Source: Hyphodiscus hymeniophilus (Eukaryota; Ascomycota; Leotiomycetes; Helotiales; Hyphodiscaceae). From it: a DNA stretch of 64,000 nt. The translations under genes and the position numbers were made by a program. Under the pieces are notes generated by a model. It saw only the letters and a program-made list of their open reading frames with translations, was not told the DNA's origin and did no database searches. This document shows positions 11,529 to 22,093 of this stretch, piece after piece; within the stretch, counting starts at the first letter, position 1; each line of letters begins with the position of its first letter. The stretch is from NCBI GenBank assembly GCA_016508695.1, contig VNKQ01000012.1, positions 1,488,001 to 1,552,000 of the forward strand. Reading direction: 5' to 3'.

Positions 11529-13013
11529 GGTGTCGGACGTCGCGCAGGTGCAAGCGCAGGCGCAGTTAGCGTTGGAGGTGTTTGGGGAACGAGAGTCGGA
11601 GAACAGTCGGAGATGGGGATGTTGGATCTCGGTGTTTTCTGAGATTTCGACGCATGGCTTGATCAGCATCGCTGACTAAGCTAGAGTACGAGACACCACA
11701 CAACAGAGATAAAGTAGCGATTGCTGAACTAGACCAGAGCCAACAGACCAGAAGCAAGAGATAGAGATAAGCGGTCCCAAATGATATAAAGAAGGAGAGT
11801 CGCCAGCGCGTCTATCGTCTATTGGATTTGATTGACGCAAGTAAATGTCTCGTGGAACTGCACAGTACACAGTACACAGCACACAGCGATCAGAGTGGAG
11901 AAGCATCAGCAACGCAGTCTGCGAGCTGGTCGGTATCCCTTTCTATTTATCCAGTGATCTTGAACGCGGGGGAGCGGGGGATAATCCTGAGCATCTTCAT
12001 CCAGTGATCGACTATCGTGCTTTACTATTGGTTCCCAGATAGAGAGAGGGGTATACGTGCGCATTGCTTCCCCATATAGATGCTTGCTTCTCCAGCCTTC
12101 CCCAGAGTTGAGGGAGTCTAGACGGCTCTTCTATTCGGGAATAAGTCCTTGAGATTAAGCTGAACAGGCATCTAAATCATATCCCAGTTATTCGTTATTA
12201 TTCTCTAATCAGCTTGCATCGCTCGATCGAATTGATCGATTTTGTGCTGACTGACATCTGACACAACGGCTACCGCCCTTTGCTCGAAGAAACAGCAAAT
12301 CCCAATCAGCCTCATTTGAATTGCTGTGCAATTTCCGAATGTTCCTTATAGAGAAGCCTCATGTCACCTGACATAAGTCGTCAAGATGGAACGTGGGAGG
12401 ATTGTCTCACGATACAATATAGTCACTGTTTTCCCGTTTTTCATAAATTTGTCACTTACTATTAGCTAGACCAGCTCTCTCGCCAACAGCGATGCAATTG
12501 TGTTCAGATAGATCATAGATCACGTGCTTGTCACCAATTGACACTACCTGCGAAAAGCCTGTAATAGGCTTGAATTTATCAAAAGGGTCTTTTCCCGAAT
12601 TATTCCTCCTCTGAGCTCAATTACTCGCATAGTTCACTTCACAAACCTCTAGAATTGGTCAAAGATTTGTATAACTGTCACGTGCTTGGCATGTCACTCC
12701 GTTCTTCTCATTGATGCGCTTAACACGCTTCCATTGGACCCTGTCTTTGATCTCAAAATAGACGCCTCTCCTCCGCTATCTCGTCTTGGATGTTATCAAT
12801 CTTGCCAAAGCCATTTGCAGCAGTTGTGAATATAACAGCTAGTCAAAATCGAGAGCCGGTCCGTGAATGACAAACGACTTGCGACTTCTTCTCACCGCCA
12901 CGACCTGATTCCATCCACGTTCTTGTGAAACTGAAACATAGATCTACTACATCTCAGCTGCGTCACTCCGCCTTGGATATCCTTCAGGTCTGACAATCTT
13001 GAACGCAGTCGCA
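11529..13013. other. Long divergent intergenic region
   Basis: About 1.5 kb between the Zn2Cys6 regulator and the metacaspase gene. It contains an (ACAGT)-type short repeat near 11860-11890 and CACGTG boxes near 12521 and 12680. The reading frames here are short and show no recognisable protein. It probably holds both promoters and long 5' leaders. Confidence 0.45.
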
Positions 13014-14328
13014 ATGCCTCGCCGCAAAGCTCTTTTGATCGGAATCAACTACTTCGGTACCAAACATCAATTGAATGGATGCATCAACGATGCCATGAAC
13101 CTTCGAGAATACTTAGTCCGAGATCGAGGTTTCTCTCCCCAACATCATGACATGGTTATCATGACTGATGCGCCTGAAAATCGCGGCACTCCTTTCGAAC
13201 CGACTGGAGCGAACATGATGGCGGTACGCGTCTTAATTCCACTCACTACCTCGGCTTTCTTGCTGATGATAATCATTGAAGGCTTTCCAGTGGCTGGTCT
13301 CTGGCAACAGCCCTGGTGATTCGGTCTTTCTCTCGTATTCAGGTCACGGAGGTATGTGCTGGACTTGGAAAAACTCCTACTCATTGTCTGACATTACATA
13401 GCTCAAGTCAAGGATCCGGATGGAGATAGAGAGTCTGGGTTGGTCAAGCCGGCTGTTAAGGGAAATGAACGGCGACTAATAGGTACTCAGATTCGATGAT
13501 ACCATATGTCCTCTCGACTTCGAATCCCGTGGTCAGATAGACAGCGACACCGTGAGTTGTGAGACCTGATTTCTTGTTTATGCTAATCTCATCAGCTCCA
13601 CAAAGTCCTCGTCTCACCCATGATTCCATCGGCTCGCCTTACTATTCTTTTCGATTGCTGTCACAGTGGATCCGCTGTTGAGCTGCCTTATGTCTATCGA
13701 CCCAACTCGAATGGCCAGGTAAATCTTGTGGACAATGTCAAACAAGGCGTCAATCTTGCAACCGCCGCCTTGAACCTCGTTCACGGGGGTTTCAGCGCTG
13801 CCAAGATCAACGATGCCAAGGCTTTGCTAGGGGGTGCTAAGACTTTCTTCGCCAGTCTTCACCACCGTCCCGAAGGACCGGCAAACGAGGAAGGTTTGGG
13901 TGAAGAGAACTTTATCGAGCCGTGGAAACAGGAGGGGAAGGATGTATGGATGTTCAGCGGTTGTGCAGATGATCAGACATCTGCTGATACTAGCATTGCG
14001 GGAGCTCCCACAGGTTTGTTCCTCTCGAAATGCCCTCGTCTGCTGCAGGGATGCTGAATTTGACAGGCGCAATGTCTTATGGTTTCATAAAGACCATGAG
14101 AGCAAATCCAAATCAGAGCTACGTCGAAGTAAGTTTCCCAGTTCTCCACTCGAGACAGATTAACAATTTCAGGTCCTCCAAAATACCCGTCAAGAGTTGG
14201 CACAGCATTACCGGCAAATACCCCAGTTATCGGTGGGAGGCGAGTATAACCTGCGCCAGAAGGTTTCTGTAAGTACTTTAGGAGTGCATTTGTTTCCCGT
14301 TCGGATACTAATCACATCCTAGTTCTAA
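13014..14328 (+). CDS. Metacaspase (caspase-like peptidase C14), no N-terminal prodomain
   Basis: Join 13014..13223, 13282..13351, 13402..13438, 13491..13551, 13596..14013, 14067..14128, 14173..14268, 14323..14328; seven introns of 44-58 nt keep phase, giving 319 aa. The catalytic His lies in SYSGHG at about 92 and the catalytic Cys in FDCCHSGS at about 148, matching the family dyad. The p20-like core starts right at the N-terminus (RRKALLIGINYFG), so the Pro/Gln-rich prodomain common in fungal metacaspases is absent. The last exon is only TTC TAA; reading on through the last donor would instead give a slightly longer tail, so the end is a little uncertain. The family cleaves after Arg/Lys, is calcium dependent, and acts in protein quality control and cell death. 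Confidence 0.9.
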
Positions 14329-14782
14329 ACTCGGCGGGGAGAATTTAGCCCAAGTTCAAGCAACTGGGATTGCGTCGTTGGTTTTTGGAGTTGAGCATAA
14401 ACAGCTAAAAGCGATCGTACAATCCACATTGTCCTTATTTTCTGGACTTCAACTAATCACAGTCGCTCGCGAATAGCCCTACCTTCCGCTTGGCCAATGT
14501 TGTCATGGATTGTGTTTCTTGAATCACGCATGCTTCTGACATTTCCCTTCAAATTACTCGTTAGTGCGAGAGTCTGGTTCGTACTCGCTGTGAGTCAGGC
14601 GTATCGTTTGTGATTTGGATACTTTTATTCAGAGCCAGTGTCATCGAGATCGCAGCTATAATAGTTTCTGTTCACGGCTACAACAAATCTCATCCGCTCA
14701 ATCTCTCTACTCTGTGCAACATTCCGTCAGCCTTTCAAGCTTTGAACAATTTTCATCAAAGCATAAGCAAACTCAACCCGTG
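14329..14782. other. Intergenic / 5' leader
   Basis: About 450 bp between the metacaspase stop and the next ATG. The frame upstream of 14783 stays open to 14615 but has no ATG, so it is probably 5' untranslated sequence. Confidence 0.4.
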
Positions 14783-16123
14783 ATGGATTCGAAGAGAGGC
14801 ACAAAGGCTCCGCCGGCTGATGGAAAGAGTGCACATATCACACTCGACCAGCTGAGCCTCAAGGATCCTAAGTCGACCAGGGGCATCGACTCGAAAAAGC
14901 CGTCCTCGTCCAGTGCGAAGACAGTCGACGCTCACAGAGCTGTCTCTTCAACTACTAGAGGTGTGGAGTCGCAAAAGCCTTTGCCTACTTCGCGAGGCTC
15001 TGATTCCTCTAAGGCTCATGCAACCGACTCACATAAGCCATCATCGTCCACCGCAAAACCATATGCAACTATGACCCAAACCTCTCAGCGGGAGTCAAAC
15101 AGCAGCACCACGCGAGCTCGAGAAACCTTGCCGCCAGCTTACAGAACTCATGCCCTTCCTGCCCGTATCACCGATATGATGGGAGCGTCAAAAGCTCGAC
15201 TGAGCGAGCGTGGCTTCCCAAATCAAGGAAACACCCGCTCGCCTTATCCCGATGACAAGAAACATCCCCTTTCCTCTTCAGCTCGCCATCAACCTTCTAG
15301 TCCTGGAGCAACCACCAATCTCACTCTTCAACCGACTTACCGCGTCAATACCAAGGATGCACAAATCGGCGACATGGCTCGCTCTAACATAGAGGGCATG
15401 GTCCTCAAGACGGCAGCTGGCGGCATGCACCAATCGAACCTCAAGGGAATGGTCGCCGGGAGTGAACACCAAGCCGGCAGCTCACACCGGACCTATCCGG
15501 CGAATACCCAGGCTCCCATGCGCTCCAGGGCGCCTCTCACAACGCGCAGTATTCTCATGGGCGCGGAGGATATATCCATGGCTGCTCGTCAGACGCAGTA
15601 CAGGGCCCTAGCACCCTCTGAGCGCGCCAAGCAGGATCAATGGGCACGCACTAAAATCGCTATGAACGGAGCATGCCCCGAGGCGTACAAGTGGATCCGA
15701 GGAGACGACGGGTACCAGTGCGAAGGCAAGTACCACTTCATCAGCGACGAGCTGCTTGCGGAAGGCAAAGGAGGTCTTTTCGCCCTGCGCGACGGGAGTG
15801 ATATCTACAGCAGAAAAGGCCCGTACTACGAAGATGCCAACAAACCAGGAGTCTTCGAATACGCCGGTCCGGAGCCAAGACCATCGGATTGCGCGCAATG
15901 GATGGGCTCCAGGAACGCGGCGACTGCTCAGCAGCTCCCGAGTTTCGGAACGCTCCCGTCGCATGCTGGGTCTAACATTGCGAATACCTCGGGCGTGGGC
16001 TCTGCTGGCTGGAGGAACAATACCGGGTACCCGCATGGCTCGCATCAACCCTCACACCGTGGCTCCGGAGGTTATGGCCACTCACACCATGGATCCAGAG
16101 GTTATGGTCCCTCGACCTCTTGA
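14783..16123 (+). CDS. Ser/Thr-rich protein with a conserved Cys-containing C-terminal domain, function unknown
   Basis: Single exon of 446 aa from the first ATG (MDSKRGTKAPP). Residues 1-250 are low complexity, rich in Ser, Thr, Lys and Pro, with repeated phrases of the type SHKPSSSTAK and SKKPSSSSAK, and are likely disordered. A compact region at about 290-350 (ACPEAYKWIRGDDGYQCEG, then HFISDELLAEGKGG) looks globular with paired cysteines and resembles a module I associate with uncharacterised filamentous-fungal proteins. The tail has His/Gly/Tyr repeats (SGGYGHSHHGSRGYG). No signal peptide or membrane segment is visible. I do not recognise a function. Confidence 0.75.
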   Translation: MDSKRGTKAPPADGKSAHITLDQLSLKDPKSTRGIDSKKPSSSSAKTVDAHRAVSSTTRGVESQKPLPTSRGSDSSKAHATDSHKPSSSTAKPYATMTQTSQRESNSSTTRARETLPPAYRTHALPARITDMMGASKARLSERGFPNQGNTRSPYPDDKKHPLSSSARHQPSSPGATTNLTLQPTYRVNTKDAQIGDMARSNIEGMVLKTAAGGMHQSNLKGMVAGSEHQAGSSHRTYPANTQAPMRSRAPLTTRSILMGAEDISMAARQTQYRALAPSERAKQDQWARTKIAMNGACPEAYKWIRGDDGYQCEGKYHFISDELLAEGKGGLFALRDGSDIYSRKGPYYEDANKPGVFEYAGPEPRPSDCAQWMGSRNAATAQQLPSFGTLPSHAGSNIANTSGVGSAGWRNNTGYPHGSHQPSHRGSGGYGHSHHGSRGYGPSTS

Positions 16124-16339
16124 AATAGCAGATGCCATGGATCGAGCGGTCTTTGTGCCAAAAAATCTCACTTGGTGTGATAGACTGCATCGCGGGGCCT
16201 GGGTACGGAAGCTGGAATTTCTGATATGCGTAGCTTGTGTACGTACTATCTAGATTCTCAATCGATGGATTTTCAAAAACATATGTAATGACACACTGCG
16301 CCATGGTGCATCTTATCTGTGTCTCATGAGCTTAATTCG

Positions 16340-16570
16340 TCAGATCTTCTCTTCATCCTTCGCTTTTCTCTCCCTCATCCCATACTTCGTCTCTAAATCC
16401 GTCCTCAGCTTAATTTCCTTCTCCAGAAAAACCAGCAAGAAGGCCAGGCCGCAAAGGCCAATTCCCACTTCCCAAACCACGTTCAGCGCCGCCGTGTACA
16501 CACTAATAATCTCTGCTCTTATAACAGCATCGAAAGATTGGATGAATGCTTTCGAGGCCTGCTTATACGC
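16340..16570 (-). pseudogene. C-terminal fragment of the MFS transporter, separated by the transposon
   Basis: On the minus strand 77 codons including the stop stay open, beginning with GCG TAT (the 6-bp duplicated target site) and continuing AYKQASKAFIQSFDA. The fragment contains one hydrophobic segment (VGIGLCGLAFLLVFLEKE) and a charged tail, as expected for the last transmembrane helix and cytoplasmic end of a 14-helix drug/metabolite transporter. It is exactly in phase with the other part at 19743-21230 once one target-site copy and the element are ignored. A plus-strand frame in the same place is only its shadow. It has no start codon of its own and is not expected to be translated. Confidence 0.9.
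16565..16570. repeat. Target-site duplication, left copy (ATACGC)
   Basis: ATACGC lies immediately outside the left inverted end and is repeated at 19737-19742 immediately outside the right end. The next base (T) also matches, so the duplication is 6 or 7 bp. Confidence 0.8.
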
Positions 16571-16591
16571 TCATACTAGCCAGTAAGTCGG
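16571..16591 (+). repeat. Left terminal inverted repeat
   Basis: 21 bp beginning TCATACTAGCCAG and ending TAAGTCGG, followed by three more GTCGG-like units. Mismatches to the right end are mostly transitions, consistent with point mutation after insertion. Confidence 0.75.
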
Positions 16592-19500
16592 TCGGTCGGT
16601 CATTAGCTAATCGATCGATTCTAGCTGATTGACTAATTAATAATAGTTCGAACTAATAGCTTATTAGTCAAATAAGCCGGCGACTAATTAGCTAGAGTTA
16701 TAAAGTACTAGAAATCGTAGGGAACTTGCCTAACATTAAAAATAGCTCAAAACACATACAAATAAACTTTATATTAATACTTATAATATACCTAAATATT
16801 CCGGGTACTTACCTAATATTCAAAGGGCCGGAAAACGCACTTAAATCTCCCAAATTTAATATGCTTATATACCCGATTTTTAGACCTCGTCGTCGCTCTT
16901 TAAATTTAACTCTATTACGTTATTATAAAATCGAATATCGATTGTACTATATCGTTACTAGTTCTTTAGTATTTAATAATACGCAAGAGTCTTTCTTAAA
17001 AAGTAACTACTCTTTAGAGTTATTATCTTTATATAAAAAGAAAATACTCTCTTATACTTAAAACTTATAGTAAGTATAACTAGTAAATCGAGTATTATCA
17101 CTATTAACTCTAGCTACTAATCTTTTCTACTTTTCTAATACTTAAGAAATATTATATTAATAGTAAGTTCGGCCAAGTATTCGCTAAGTTAATCTCTTTA
17201 CGTAAAGGTTCGATTTTAACGTAAATTCGACTAAGTAAAAGCTATTTAATCGAAGAGCTTCTCGAGGTAGCTTTTTAGTTTAGGTTTAAGAGTAATCAAT
17301 CGCGCGCGATTTATAGCTATTAGTAAGCCTTTATATATGTTTTCCTACTATTTCTTTAGCTTTGTTTTTAAGTCTCGTACGAATCGCGCGTTTATACTTA
17401 TTTAGTAAGTATTAAAGTATTACTATTTCTAATATAAGTAAAGAATTACTAAGGCAATCTAAGTAATCGAAGCGTTTGTCTTTTTATAGAATTCTTAAGT
17501 CTTCGTTTATACGAGTATTATTAATAATTAAATATAAGGGGAATTAAAGAATTCGTAGTTTATAGCGCGATCTTAAAGCTTCTCGAAATATAATAATATC
17601 GTATCGAAGATAAGTAGAGTTTCTTATAGTATATTATAACTTAGCTTCCTATTATCTTCTTATAGGTCTACGTTTCCTTTGAGTAATTTAGTAAGATAAA
17701 AGAGGATTTAAAAGTATTCCTAAATTAGTAAAAGGTTATCTTAGTCGTTATTTATAAAGTTGTCTTACGTAAAGGTTTCTATATCGAATTTATCGCGAGA
17801 AATCGAGAGGTTTATAATATACTTATTAAGAGCCGCACGAAAGTTAAAGGCCCGCGAAATTATAATATATAAAGAGTTTTATCGTATACCGCTATCGAGT
17901 AAGAGTTTCTACTTCTTACCTTACGTAATACCTTTATTTAACTTTGCCTAAAGTATATTAAAGAGATTAAAACGCTTTCTACTTGTTATAATATACGTAA
18001 TAAGGTTATAAAGCTTTTTAAAGGTATTACGTTAACGCTAAAGTTAACGTTTTCTACTTATACTTGCCTCTTTATAATCGTTCTCAAAGCTTTTAGAATC
18101 CTAGTTATATAAGTATTATTTAGCGATAAGATTAATAATATAGCTTATATAGTGTAAACGACGCTCTTTTGGGTTAAATCGAAGGGTTTTTAATAGTTTA
18201 AGAAAGGTTATATTATTATTAAGTATATTATTAAGAATAAAGAAGCCTAAGTTCTTAGGCGTAATATTAAACTACTATAATACTAAGAGAATAATAATTA
18301 CTTATTTTATATTAGATTAGCCTAAGTATTAATTTATAATAGTAAATTAAGTACCTTTTCCTAATTTCTTATACTTAGGCAACTCTAGTATACTAATAAG
18401 CCGAGAAACTACTATCCCCGCATTATTAATAAAATAAATAACAATTCTAACTAACGATATTTTCTTATATTTTAATCTCTAGCCGTTAAAAGAGATCGAT
18501 ATCTTTGACTTTAATTTCTTTAATTCTTTTATAATTATAAGTTCGAAGTAAAAGTATAAGTCGCTAATCTAATTAGCTATCGAAGAATAAGATTAAGGTA
18601 ATATACTTACTATTTGCAAATTTGCTATTTTAAAGGCTCGTCGTAATCGAGGAAAAGAAGCTTTTTATAGTCTTATATCGTTTATTATTACTTATTTAAG
18701 GAATATATTACGAAACTCGAGAAGACAAAAAGGTATAAAGTAATTATAGCTACTAGTAATAAAGCTAGAAGCCTATATTATTAGTCTTTTAAGTCTCTTT
18801 CTCTAAGTATTATTACTTTCGTCTAGCTTATAAATAATTCGCAAATAATTTATAGCGTTTTTAAGGGAGTTAGTATTAAATATATAGTCGGTCGATCGAG
18901 AGAAAGAAGGGTTATAGTAACCTAGAATTCTATTAAATTTATAACTAATATTTTAAAGTATTAAAAGAAGTTTCTTATAGTATTTACAAAGCTAAATAAG
19001 TATATAATAGCCTTTTGTATTATTTTTAATTACAAAACTAAGATATTAGACTTACTAAGTTTATAGTTACTTTAATAATCTTACGATAATATACTATTAG
19101 AGTAAATTCGTAATAACTATTATATAATCGTTATATAAAGGTTTTCCTTTTAAGTAAAGAGAGTACTTAAATAGTAAATTAATTCGCGGAGTTATTTCTA
19201 GGTTATAATTATCGTTATATATAAGTTCTAGCCGTAGGCATTTGTCCTTTATAGTCGGTATAACTACAAGTCGCACACTACGTATTATACGCGTAAGGGA
19301 GTTAGTTAATAAAGTTTCTAAAGCTATAGCAAATATCTCTAATAATATAGAATTAATTTCTAATAGAGTAAAGGCGCGAGAAGATATATTATTATTATTT
19401 AAAAGTAGGCGATCGAATTCTTAATTATTATAGCTAATAAGAATAAAAGATCTAAAGGGAAAGTAAGCCTTAATTCCTAGGCTTAAAACTAGTTTTCGGC

Positions 19501-19715
19501 TAATAATATTATTTTGCTAATATTAACCGCCTAAAATCTACTTACAATTTCCCCCTTTCTCCTTCCTTATAATAATACTAAAATACTACTAATTACAACC
19601 TTGAGCTAATCGGTAAATATTAGCTAGGGGTCTTAGCTAATTAACTAACTAATTAATATAATAATTCGAGCTAGCCGATAAGCTAAAGACGAGTATTCTA
19701 GCCGACTTCGGTCGG

Positions 19716-19736
19716 CCGACTTAATGGCCAGCTTGC
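19716..19736 (-). repeat. Right terminal inverted repeat
   Basis: On the minus strand it reads GCAAGCTGGCCAT then TAAGTCGG, matching the left end at 16 of 21 positions. It supplies the last twelve codons and the stop of the truncated MFS frame. Confidence 0.75.
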
Positions 19737-19742
19737 ATACGC
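19737..19742. repeat. Target-site duplication, right copy (ATACGC)
   Basis: Same six bases as 16565-16570; here they are the GCG TAT codons of the MFS gene on the minus strand. Confidence 0.8.
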
Positions 19743-21230
19743 TTTGCCCCCAACGAACATCTGTCTTATATTCGCGTCCGCTATTCGGGACGCGTGCTGA
19801 TCAAACTGGTTGTTGAAGATAGCAGCAGGGACTGTAAGACCCCAGACGGCACCAAACGACCGAGTAAAGGCGAATGTTGCGGTTGAAGATCCCGAGTCGG
19901 CTTCGGTAAGCGAGGCTTGGATGGCGGGGAGGAGACAGCTGACTATGATGCCTGAGCCGGCGGCGGTGATAGCTTGAAATATCACCCATTCGGCAACCGA
20001 GGATTCAGACTCCAGCATGGTGAAGAGCCCGAAGCCGATTGCCATGAGCGCAAAGCCGATGTGATGTAAAGGTCTGTAGCGGCCGAACTTCGCTACCGTG
20101 ATACCACCGGCAATGGCGAAAGGTACAAGGATGAGCAATGTAGGAAGTAGTTGGACGCCTGAGCGGCCCGGGGTTGAGAGTAGAATTGCTTGGAAATAGA
20201 CGGGTAGAAAATAGATCACCCAGACTGTGTCGATGGTGTGGATGAATGCTAGGACGAGCGCTGTGATCGTCGTTCTGTTGGAGAAGAGGTGGGTAGGAAT
20301 CGTTGGTTCAAGGCAGAATCTTGACGACTCGAAGATCTGGAAGGCGACGAGACCGCAGAGTCCGATAGTGAGTGGCAAAATGATCCGCCAGGATGACCAT
20401 GGAGCTGTGGTTCCGGCGTCTGTCAAGGCGATCAGGATTGCGACAAGGGAAGGGATCAAGATCAGGTTGCCGACCCAGTCGATGCGCTTGAGCTTCTGAG
20501 AGATTGTAGTTTCCTTCGTATAGCGGACTTGGAGGAAGGCAAAGAGAAGTAGCAAGGCGGCTCCGCCAATGGGCAGGTTGAGGTAGAATACCCAACGCCA
20601 TGAACTCTTTTGAACTATCTCGCCACCGATAAACGGTCCCAGAGATGTGCCAACAGTAAAGGTAGCCATGATGATGGCCAGAAATTTACTTCGTTCACGG
20701 AGGGGAACCAGATCACAGATGATTAACTCGATAAGCACGTTAATGCCTCCGCCTCCGACGCCCTGGATTGCTCGTCCCGATATGAGCGTCGCTACGTTCG
20801 TTGCACCTCCACTGATTCCAGAACCGATAATTAACATGCAGACGCTGAAGATCATTGGCCAACGTCTCCCAAATATATTCGCTATTTGTCCGGTAAGAGG
20901 TTGAAAGACCATGCTATGAGTCTTTCGTCAGGCCTGAAGGTAGGACTTTGTAGAACTTGCGTACCTGGCCAGGAAGAAAACATTGACAATCCATTCATAG
21001 TTCTCCCCAAGATCGAGATCGTGCACTATGGTAGGAAGGGCATTTGAGGTTACAGTTACCTCAAGTGCCGACAAAAGCCCTGTGACGGAAAGCGCCACGA
21101 AAATCATCCAGAATCTCCAGTCTCGCTTGGTAGGCTCAACTGGACCCACGGAACTATCGACAGCTTTCTCACTGACAGCATCTTGGATCTCGGTTTTGAC
21201 AGCATTAGATCCGTCACTTTCAAAAGACAT

Positions 21231-22093
21231 GTTGGCCAAGGATATTTGAAATCTTGACCAAGCGATTCAAAAGTTGGGTGGGAATTGATTCTGGCAATGA
21301 AGAAGAATATGCGTCTATGTAATTATACTCATAATGACTGAGGCTTTTTAAGCAGCTGGAGCGAATCCAAATTACCTATTGAACATATCGTAAGGGTCAA
21401 GCGATTGCCCCTGAACGCCGACACTTCGGCATTCATCATGTGATGGAATGAAAGGCGGTTTTAGGGGGCCATTGGCTTTTGAAGCAATGTGTCATGTCAT
21501 TATTCCATGCATTCATTTCTCCATGTATGAGCTTCACTTGAGTGTAATTGACTGCTTAGCCTGTCGACCCTCCTCTTATGGAGCCACTATAGCCAAGAAG
21601 GTTGAAGATGCAGACGAGGAAATGAACGCCGAAGCAGTTGAAAAGATGTTAGCAGCTGTCCCTAGATTCTGCTAGATCCACCCGCACTACCTCGTTCTTG
21701 CAAGAAGAGAGTTTATCCTCACTCTTTTATGGATAACGGCACGGCCGAACGCCGAATTTCACGTAAAGCTGGTAAAGGCTACCTTGAACAATCATGCATC
21801 AACTTTCATACCACATGAAAACAACTAGCAACGGTACATGAACATTATCGATTGAATATCCGGAAGAAACTCATATATATCATTGATAATATCGGGTGAC
21901 TGTTGATCGTTGACACGGACATTTCCATCTTCAAATCAAACTCAACCCCTTCGTCGTCAGCGCAACTTGCAAAGGCAACGAAAATCCGTTATTGACTAGC
22001 TCACTCCGAGGAGTGATTGTGCACAGTCATTCAGCTGGACTTCGGTCTCCGCTCATGCGGTCTCGGCCTTCATCCATTTGAGAATTGGTTCTA
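21231..22093. other. Divergent promoter region, broken transporter / AflR-like regulator
   Basis: About 860 bp between two divergent genes, with two short reading frames that look like chance. As the shared upstream region of a Zn2Cys6 regulator and an exporter, it is where binding sites of the regulator would be expected. I see inverted CGG/CCG-type triplets (for example TCCGAGGAGTG near 22005 and TTCGGTCTCCG near 22040) but no clear paired site. Confidence 0.45.

Larger units (their letters stand above)
16571..19736. mobile_element. 3.17 kb RIP-degraded DNA transposon with imperfect terminal inverted repeats
   Basis: The ends are imperfect inverted repeats: the left reads TCATACTAGCCAGTAAGTCGG and the complement of the right reads GCAAGCTGGCCATTAAGTCGG. 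They match at 16 of 21 positions, with further GTCGG motifs just inside. The interior is extremely AT-rich, full of TpA, and almost lacks CpA and TpG, while CpG remains (for example CGCGCGCG near 17301). This is the expected result of repeat-induced point mutation. No frame longer than about 110 codons survives and no transposase motif is recognisable, so the superfamily is unknown. It interrupts an MFS gene. The mutated tract stops at the element borders and does not spread into the host gene. Confidence 0.85.
19698..21230 (-). pseudogene. MFS multidrug/metabolite transporter (DHA2, 14-helix type), truncated by transposon
   Basis: Complement(19698..20913, 20965..21230); the 51-nt intron keeps phase. 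Host-derived coding ends at 19737; twelve further codons and a TAG come from the transposon end, giving a 493-aa product. The uninterrupted gene, with the fragment at 16340-16570, would encode about 555 aa. Recognisable are the N-terminal cytoplasmic region, helix 1 (WRFWMIFVALSVTGLLSALE), the loop motif GRRWP and the AIQGVGGGG motif of 14-helix exporters. The final helix and tail are missing. Family members export drugs or secondary metabolites across the plasma membrane. It is divergently arranged with an AflR-like regulator 0.86 kb away. Whether the shortened protein still folds is unknown. Confidence 0.9.

Noticed and set aside
16326..16586. Plus-strand frame of 86 codons with a hydrophobic N-terminus
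   Set aside because: It is the antisense shadow of the MFS C-terminal fragment and ends inside the transposon end.
16726..17061. Frames within the AT-rich element (also 17760-17951 and 19242-19424)
   Set aside because: Ile/Leu/Ser/Tyr/Lys-biased translations produced by AT-rich, point-mutated DNA; no transposase motif and frequent stops around them.
16571..19736. LTR retrotransposon or CRISPR-like array
   Set aside because: No direct terminal repeats with TG..CA ends and no regularly spaced identical repeats; the ends are inverted.
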